A stretch of 9,867 nucleotides of DNA from Smithella sp. ME-1 (GTDB taxonomy: Bacteria; Desulfobacterota; Syntrophia; Syntrophales; Smithellaceae), in contig AWGX01000502.1 of assembly GCA_000495415.1 (NCBI GenBank), positions 1 to 9,867 of the forward strand. The letters run 5' to 3'. Numbering within the stretch: position 1 is the stretch's first letter; every line of letters starts with the position of its first letter. Under the pieces are notes generated by a model. That model saw only the letters and a program-made list of their open reading frames with translations, had not been told where the DNA came from and did no database searches. A program made the position numbers and the translations under genes. This document shows positions 7,047-9,867 of the stretch, in pieces.

Positions 7047-7553
7047 ATGTCAACCATGCACGATCAAGCTTTGCGTCAGGATCGGAAGACCGTATCCATA
7101 GAGCCGGCCGTAGAATCGGAGGTGCCGGAGATCCTCTGCATCATGGCCTTTGCCAACATGCACCACGTCCCGTCTGAGGAGATGCCGGACCTGGACTGGC
7201 GTTGCTTCTTTGTCGCGCGGCTCGAAGGCGCCATGGTGGGGGCGGCCGGGTACCGGATCCTTGACGACACATCGGCGAAAACCACCCTGATGGCGGTCGA
7301 TCCCGCGTGCCGGGGCTACGGCATCGGCATGCTGCTTCAGGAGCGGCGGATGAGGACGCTTCTGGAAAAAGGGATCCGGAAGCTGACCACAAACGCCGAT
7401 CGACCGGAAACGATAAGGTGGTACCAGAAGCATTTCGGCTACCGGGTGGTGGGGAGCCTGAAAAAGGTGCATGAGTTCGGCCATCCCGACATCCACGAGT
7501 GGACCACGCTCGAAACCGACCTGGTCGAGTGGGGAAAGCGCGCCGCAAACTGA
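7047..7553 (+). CDS. GNAT-family N-acetyltransferase, substrate unknown
   Basis: Predicted cytoplasmic enzyme moving an acetyl group from acetyl-CoA to an amine. It has 168 residues. The acetyl-CoA motif A is LMAVDPACRGYGIGMLLQER (81-100), with the R/Q-x-x-G-x-G loop as RGYGIG (89-94). Motif B is the N116...WYQKHFGY (125-132) segment, followed by VVGSLKKVHEFG. The ATG at 7047 has GGAG (7036-7039) 7 bases upstream. The gene is much more GC-rich than its neighbours, with one line (7261-7320) at 65%. It therefore has a different origin from the AT-rich operon before it and the toxin modules after it. It is not a TacT-type toxin by context, because no ribbon-helix-helix partner adjoins it. Substrate cannot be told from sequence. 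Confidence 0.85.
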   Translation: MSTMHDQALRQDRKTVSIEPAVESEVPEILCIMAFANMHHVPSEEMPDLDWRCFFVARLEGAMVGAAGYRILDDTSAKTTLMAVDPACRGYGIGMLLQERRMRTLLEKGIRKLTTNADRPETIRWYQKHFGYRVVGSLKKVHEFGHPDIHEWTTLETDLVEWGKRAAN

Positions 7554-7685
7554 AACCGATCTTAAAAGTGGGTCACCCATTAAAAGGCACGAGTCAAGAG
7601 AAAAAAAGAAGGACTAGGATCAGGTCTTGAAATATAAGTATTTCGATAATTATTCACCTGTCTGGATTATCCCGAATAAATAAGA

Positions 7686-7714
7686 TTGACAATACATCAA
7701 CTTTGATGTATTAT
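7686..7714 (+). promoter_or_regulatory. Promoter with embedded perfect operator for the HigBA-like module
   Basis: -35 TTGACA (7686-7691), a 17-base spacer and -10 TATTAT (7709-7714). A perfect inverted repeat fills the spacer: AATACATCAA (7691-7700), centre CT, TTGATGTATT (7703-7712). Bound repressor would cover the whole core promoter. That is the classic arrangement for autoregulation by the antitoxin or toxin-antitoxin complex. The transcript would begin about 16 bases before the toxin TTG. Confidence 0.85.
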
Positions 7715-7736
7715 CTAAAGCGGATTTGAGGTATAC

Positions 7737-8090
7737 TTGTATAACCTTGTATTCTACACAAATGTTCAGGACGATTCGCCTATTGATGATTTCCTGGATA
7801 GTCTGGATAAGAAGTCGCGGGCGAAAGTAGCCGCGTACTTATCGTTGCTGGAAGAGCATGGTCCGCATCTTAGGAGACCATATGCTGACAGCGTCAGAGG
7901 AAAAATCAGGGAATTGAGAATACAGCAAAGTTCGAATCAGTACCGTATTCTCTATTTCTTTCACTGGCGTGATCAAATTGTATTGGCGCATGCTTTTTCT
8001 AAAAAAACGCAGCAACTGAAAGAGAAAGATATTGTGTTGGCAGAAAAACGCATGGAAAATTGGTTACAACGTTTTCCGACAGGAGTATAA
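7737..8090 (+). CDS. higB: HigB/RelE-superfamily mRNA-interferase toxin (Gp49-like)
   Basis: Predicted ribosome-dependent endoribonuclease toxin of 117 residues. The C-terminal half carries the family pattern: GPHLRRPYADSVRGKIRELR (42-61), then NQYRILYFFHWRDQIVLAHA (67-86), then FSKKTQQL (87-94). Conserved Arg61, Arg70 and Lys90/Lys91 fit the phage-derived Gp49-like/HigB group. The start is TTG (7737), placed by GAGG (7728-7731) 5 bases upstream; no ATG lies in frame before it. The gene precedes its antitoxin by one base, the reversed order typical of higBA. The rare TTG start could keep toxin yield low. The exact subfamily name is less certain than the toxin assignment. Confidence 0.88.
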   Translation: MYNLVFYTNVQDDSPIDDFLDSLDKKSRAKVAAYLSLLEEHGPHLRRPYADSVRGKIRELRIQQSSNQYRILYFFHWRDQIVLAHAFSKKTQQLKEKDIVLAEKRMENWLQRFPTGV

Positions 8091-8091
8091 A

Positions 8092-8388
8092 ATGAAAAAA
8101 AGTAAAGTTCGTACATTTCAAAGCAGATTAAAAGAGGATATGAAAGACCCGGAGTTCAAATCTCACTATAAAGAAGAGAGGCAAGCGCTTATGCTGGCGA
8201 TGAAGATTGCGAAGTTGCGCGAAAAGAAAAGCTTGTCGCAGTTGCAACTGGCAAAGCTCATGGGCACCAGTCAGCAGGCTATCTCCCGGCTCGAGAGTGG
8301 CGAGTACGAGGGATTTACGCTCAAGACTCTTGAAAAGATCGCTGAAGTAACAGGGACGCGTGTAGAAATAAAATTTGTTACTGCATAA
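8092..8388 (+). CDS. higA: HigA-like XRE-family antitoxin
   Basis: Predicted antidote and transcriptional repressor of 98 residues. A helix-turn-helix of the Xre/Cro type spans about 36-90: KIAKLREKKSLSQLQLAKLM followed by GTSQQAISRLESGEYEGFTL. It ends with TLEKIAEVTGTRVEIKF. The ATG at 8092 has AGGAG (8081-8085), inside the end of the toxin gene, 6 bases upstream. A longer in-frame start at 8032 has no such site and would overlap the toxin. The N-terminal 30 charged residues are the likely toxin-binding part. It probably binds the inverted repeat at 7691-7712. Confidence 0.9.
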   Translation: MKKSKVRTFQSRLKEDMKDPEFKSHYKEERQALMLAMKIAKLREKKSLSQLQLAKLMGTSQQAISRLESGEYEGFTLKTLEKIAEVTGTRVEIKFVTA

Positions 8389-8401
8389 GAGGAAACCGAA
8401 T

Positions 8402-8444
8402 TTGCAAAAATATTGGTGACGGTTCTATTTTTATTTGCAAACAA
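8402..8444. repeat. GACGGTTCTATTT repeat, copy 2, possible weak terminator
   Basis: The second copy of the 13-base motif (8418-8430) sits 13 bases after higA begins its 3' flank. AAAAATA (8406-8412) pairs with TATTTTT (8426-8432), giving a weak AT hairpin that ends in T residues. It could act as a bidirectional end between convergent higA and brnA. It is flanked on both sides by TTTGCAAA or a near copy. Confidence 0.4.
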
Positions 8445-8512
8445 ACCTAATCAATCAACCTCGATTTTCTCCAGCCCGGATAAGACAACCTTCTCTTCCT
8501 GGTTTTTGTTGG

Positions 8513-8791
8513 TTAAGCGGCGGATTTCTTGCGCAGCTCTTCTCCGATTTTTTCCGCCAGAAATATTTTCAGCAATGATTGATACGGAACATCCCGCTTA
8601 TTGGCAAGCATTTTCAGCTCTTCCAGAACAATTTCCGGCAAGCGAATGGATATGGTTTTTGATGAAGGTTTCAATTTGGAAAGAGTAACCTTTTTAGCTT
8701 TTTTCCAATCTACATAATCCACCGAATCATGCTTGCCCCAGAATTCCCGTTCCTGAGCTTCACTTCTAAATTTTGGTCTAATCGCTTTCAT
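8513..8791 (-). CDS. brnA: BrnA/CopG-type ribbon-helix-helix antitoxin
   Basis: Predicted antitoxin and autorepressor of 92 residues. The N-terminal FRSEAQEREFWGKHDSVDY (8-26) is the typical toxin-binding start of this family. The C-terminal ribbon-helix-helix is TISIRLPEIVLEELKMLANK (46-65), then RDVPYQSLLKIFLAEKIGEE (66-85). The gene follows brnT on the same strand and overlaps it by 14 bases (8778-8791), so translation is probably coupled. An AAGG (8807-8804) lies 12 bases before the ATG, a rather long spacing. It is convergent with higA. In frame with the last codons, a different minus-strand frame stays open to 8451 (see findings). Confidence 0.9.
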   Translation of the reverse strand: MKAIRPKFRSEAQEREFWGKHDSVDYVDWKKAKKVTLSKLKPSSKTISIRLPEIVLEELKMLANKRDVPYQSLLKIFLAEKIGEELRKKSAA

Positions 8792-9086
8792 ATTGTTTAT
8801 ATACCTTTCTTTCCTTGCTGCTCATGTCTCTTGCCGATATTATACGAATTTTGTCTTTTCTGACCGTAAATACGGCAAAGAGCAACCGCTCGTCATCTGT
8901 TCTACCCAAAGCAAACAATCGTTCTTCTGCTTCGGAATGGACGCTATCTTCCGCCACAACAAGCGGCTGGTTGAAGAACATCTGTTCGCACTCAGAAGGT
9001 GATACGCCATGCTTAATCCAATTTTTATCGATGTTGCCGTCATTCCATTCAAAACCGGTTGCATGCAGCAGTTTATCCATTTCCAT
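8778..9086 (-). CDS. brnT: BrnT-family ribonuclease toxin
   Basis: Predicted type II toxin, a RelE-fold ribonuclease that halts translation. It has 102 residues. Family marks: FEWND (12-16), NWIKHGVSPSE (22-32), a D..HSEAEER segment (47-56), LGRTDDERLLFAVFT (60-74) and RIISAR (81-86), followed by ER and a Tyr-rich end. BrnT usually begins close to FEW; here about ten extra residues precede it. The ATG at 9086 is preceded by no Shine-Dalgarno, and the promoter lies immediately upstream, so the message may be leaderless. A second in-frame ATG at 9080 is an alternative start. Toxin-first order matches known brnTA operons. Confidence 0.92.
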   Translation of the reverse strand: MEMDKLLHATGFEWNDGNIDKNWIKHGVSPSECEQMFFNQPLVVAEDSVHSEAEERLFALGRTDDERLLFAVFTVRKDKIRIISARDMSSKERKVYKQYESD

Positions 9087-9092
9087 GGCTTA

Positions 9093-9121
9093 TGTATATT
9101 ACCATAATATACAATAGTCAA
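9093..9121 (-). promoter_or_regulatory. brnTA promoter with operator palindrome
   Basis: Minus strand: -35 TTGACT (9121-9116), a 17-base spacer and -10 TATACA (9098-9093). An overlapping extended -10, TGGTAATAT (9104-9096), is an alternative. An inverted repeat with 9-base arms, TGTATATTA and TAATATACA around CCA, spans 9093-9113 and overlaps the core promoter. It is the expected binding site for the ribbon-helix-helix antitoxin BrnA. Confidence 0.8.
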
Positions 9122-9152
9122 GTCCTATTTTGGAGTCTTTAGAGGAGTTAGC

Positions 9153-9182
9153 TATCCCGCTCCGCTACGCTCATGGGATAGT
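9153..9182. repeat. Hairpin repeat in the brnT-relB divergent spacer
   Basis: CTATCCC (9153-9159) pairs with GGGATAG (9176-9182). The 16-base loop begins GCTCCGCTACGCTC. The loop sequence has the look of a common dispersed intergenic element. Apart from the two promoters, nothing else recognisable lies in the 9087-9337 spacer. Confidence 0.45.
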
Positions 9183-9278
9183 TCCATTTACTCTTCAAAT
9201 TTCGTTAGACTCATTTTCAGCGAATGTCACTAAAATCCACCGGGTCTTTGATGACCGTGTGACTTGAAAAAATTGTTC

Positions 9279-9314
9279 TTGCATACATGTAATAAATTGT
9301 ATACAATGCATTAC
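9279..9314 (+). promoter_or_regulatory. Promoter and composite operator of the RelBE-like module
   Basis: -35 TTGCAT (9279-9284), a 17-base spacer and -10 TACAAT (9302-9307). A symmetric 26-base operator spans 9289-9314: outer arms GTAAT (9289-9293) and ATTAC (9310-9314), and inner perfect palindrome ATTGTATACAAT (9296-9307). It covers the -10 box, as expected for autorepression. The leader to the relB ATG is about 24 bases. Confidence 0.75.
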
Positions 9315-9337
9315 GAATGATCAAAAAGAGGTGTCTC

Positions 9338-9556
9338 ATGAGAGCTACAGTATCTATCCGTCTTCCTGATGAATTAACAAAGCATCTTGACGATATTGCG
9401 AAAGAAACGGAAAGGCCGCGTTCTTTCCATATCCAGAAGGCATTGGAAGCGTATATTGAAGATTTTGCAGATTTGCGGATTGCAATTGACCGACTGAGAA
9501 ATCCGAAAGATGAAGTCATTTCAGGAAAAGAGTTGAGGAAAGCTCTTGGCCTTTAA
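9338..9556 (+). CDS. relB: RelB-like ribbon-helix-helix antitoxin
   Basis: Predicted antitoxin and repressor of 72 residues. The N-terminal ribbon-helix-helix is RATVSIRLPDELTKHLDDIA (2-21), followed by KETERPRSFHIQKALEAYIE (22-41). The remaining charged C-terminus, ending GKELRKALGL, should wrap the toxin. The start at 9338 is chosen because AGAGG (9327-9331) lies 6 bases upstream. The in-frame ATG at 9317 lies almost at the predicted transcription start and has no ribosome site. The gene overlaps the toxin by 11 bases. It could equally be called a CopG-family antitoxin; the pairing with a RelE toxin is what supports the symbol. Confidence 0.9.
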   Translation: MRATVSIRLPDELTKHLDDIAKETERPRSFHIQKALEAYIEDFADLRIAIDRLRNPKDEVISGKELRKALGL

Positions 9557-9800
9557 TATCAAATACAAGAAATCCATTTCAAGAGACCTCGGGCGCCTCG
9601 ATAAAAAAGAAGCACGCCGGATTCTTGATAAAATCGAAAAGGACTTGTCTGAACGTGCCGAATCTTATCCGGTTCTCAAAGGCGAATTTGCCGGATTAAG
9701 AAAAATGCGGGTGGGAGAGTACAGTGTAATATTTACCTTAATGGATAATGATATTCTGATTCTTAGAATCGGACACCGGCGTGAAATTTACAAGAAATAA
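9546..9800 (+). CDS. relE: RelE-family mRNA-interferase toxin
   Basis: Predicted ribosome-dependent endoribonuclease of 84 residues. Pattern: YKKSISRDLGRLDKKEARRI (7-26), then LKGEFAGLRKMRVGEYSVIF (44-63), then LILRIGHRREIYK (71-83). Arg55, Arg78/Arg79 and Tyr82 fit RelE functional positions. In the usual GDYRVIY block the Arg after Tyr is Ser60 here, a position corresponding to the catalytic Arg61 of E. coli RelE in my by-eye alignment. The start is TTG at 9546, inside the antitoxin gene, with GAGG (9535-9538) 7 bases upstream. Overlap and TTG start both suggest limited, coupled toxin translation. Confidence 0.9.
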   Translation: MAFNIKYKKSISRDLGRLDKKEARRILDKIEKDLSERAESYPVLKGEFAGLRKMRVGEYSVIFTLMDNDILILRIGHRREIYKK

Positions 9801-9806
9801 CAAATC

Positions 9807-9857
9807 AGGGACAGTGCCCGATTAAAAAGAGACTGGATTCCCGATCAGGTCGGGAAT
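9807..9857. repeat. Composite REP-like element, copy B, with strong hairpin
   Basis: AGGGACAGTGCCC (9807-9819) is followed by ACTGGATTCCC and an 8-bp stem: ATTCCCGA (9837-9844), loop TCAGG, TCGGGAAT (9850-9857). It is the most complete copy of the element also seen at 6667-6725 and, inverted and shortened, at 1954-1978. It starts 7 bases after relE and could end its transcript, though no T-run follows the stem. Confidence 0.6.
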
Positions 9858-9867
9858 GATAACATGA

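Noticed and set aside
7047..7553. Acetyltransferase as a TacT-type toxin of a fourth toxin-antitoxin module
   Set aside because: No ribbon-helix-helix gene precedes it, its composition differs from the neighbouring modules, and the sequence resembles general GNAT enzymes.
7050..7580. Long minus-strand frames (176 and 135 residues) opposite the acetyltransferase
   Set aside because: GC-rich DNA keeps antisense frames open. The products are rich in Pro, Arg, Gly and Ser without motifs, while the plus strand encodes a clear GNAT protein.
8032..8091. Upstream in-frame ATG giving higA 20 extra residues
   Set aside because: It lies within the toxin gene with no ribosome site, whereas the ATG at 8092 has AGGAG at proper spacing and gives a normal HigA N-terminus.
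8413..8688. 91-residue plus-strand frame opposite brnA
   Set aside because: It is antisense to a well-matched antitoxin and starts inside a repeat. No family features.
9217..9519. 100-residue minus-strand frame opposite relB
   Set aside because: It overlaps a clear ribbon-helix-helix gene and its promoter and shows no known domain.

Overview
This is accessory DNA from a Gram-negative bacterium. My best guess is a Desulfobacterota/deltaproteobacterium. That placement rests on recollection that short dispersed elements of this style (GACGGTTCTATTT, ACTGGATTCCC hairpins, the GCGAAGCAATCTCG type) are common in such genomes, and no marker gene here confirms it. Base composition is a mosaic. Sampled 60-base lines give about 45% G+C in the helicase gene, about 25% in the ATPase gene and 65% in the acetyltransferase gene.

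Layout. (1) 70-1731, minus strand: a DEAD-box RNA helicase of the DeaD/CsdA type. Its reading frame clearly continues upstream of the first ATG to about 1803 without any ATG, GTG or TTG. (2) 1804-2209: a non-coding stretch with a probable helicase promoter and a patch of degenerate dispersed repeats. (3) 2210-6564, plus strand: an AT-rich three-gene operon coding for a PvuII-like N4-cytosine DNA methyltransferase, a HerA-type hexameric ATPase and a NurA-type nuclease with a cysteine-rich insert. At both internal junctions the Shine-Dalgarno sequence overlaps the upstream stop codon. (4) 6565-7046: repeat-rich spacer. (5) 7047-7553: a GC-rich GNAT acetyltransferase. (6) 7686-9800: three complete type II toxin-antitoxin modules of three different families: HigBA-like (plus strand), BrnTA (minus strand) and RelBE-like (plus strand). 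Each has its own promoter overlapping a distinct inverted repeat. A further dispersed repeat closes the window at 9807-9857.

Main point. The methyltransferase-HerA-NurA operon looks like a compact modification-plus-degradation defence system. A type II style m4C methylase would mark self DNA, and where a PvuII-like endonuclease would be expected there is instead a translocase/nuclease pair of the kind known from end resection. HerA proteins paired with other effectors (DUF4297, SIR2) are established anti-phage systems. I do not know of a characterised system made of exactly this trio, so its function is inference. The foreign base composition, flanking repeats and adjoining toxin-antitoxin cluster all fit a defence or mobile island.
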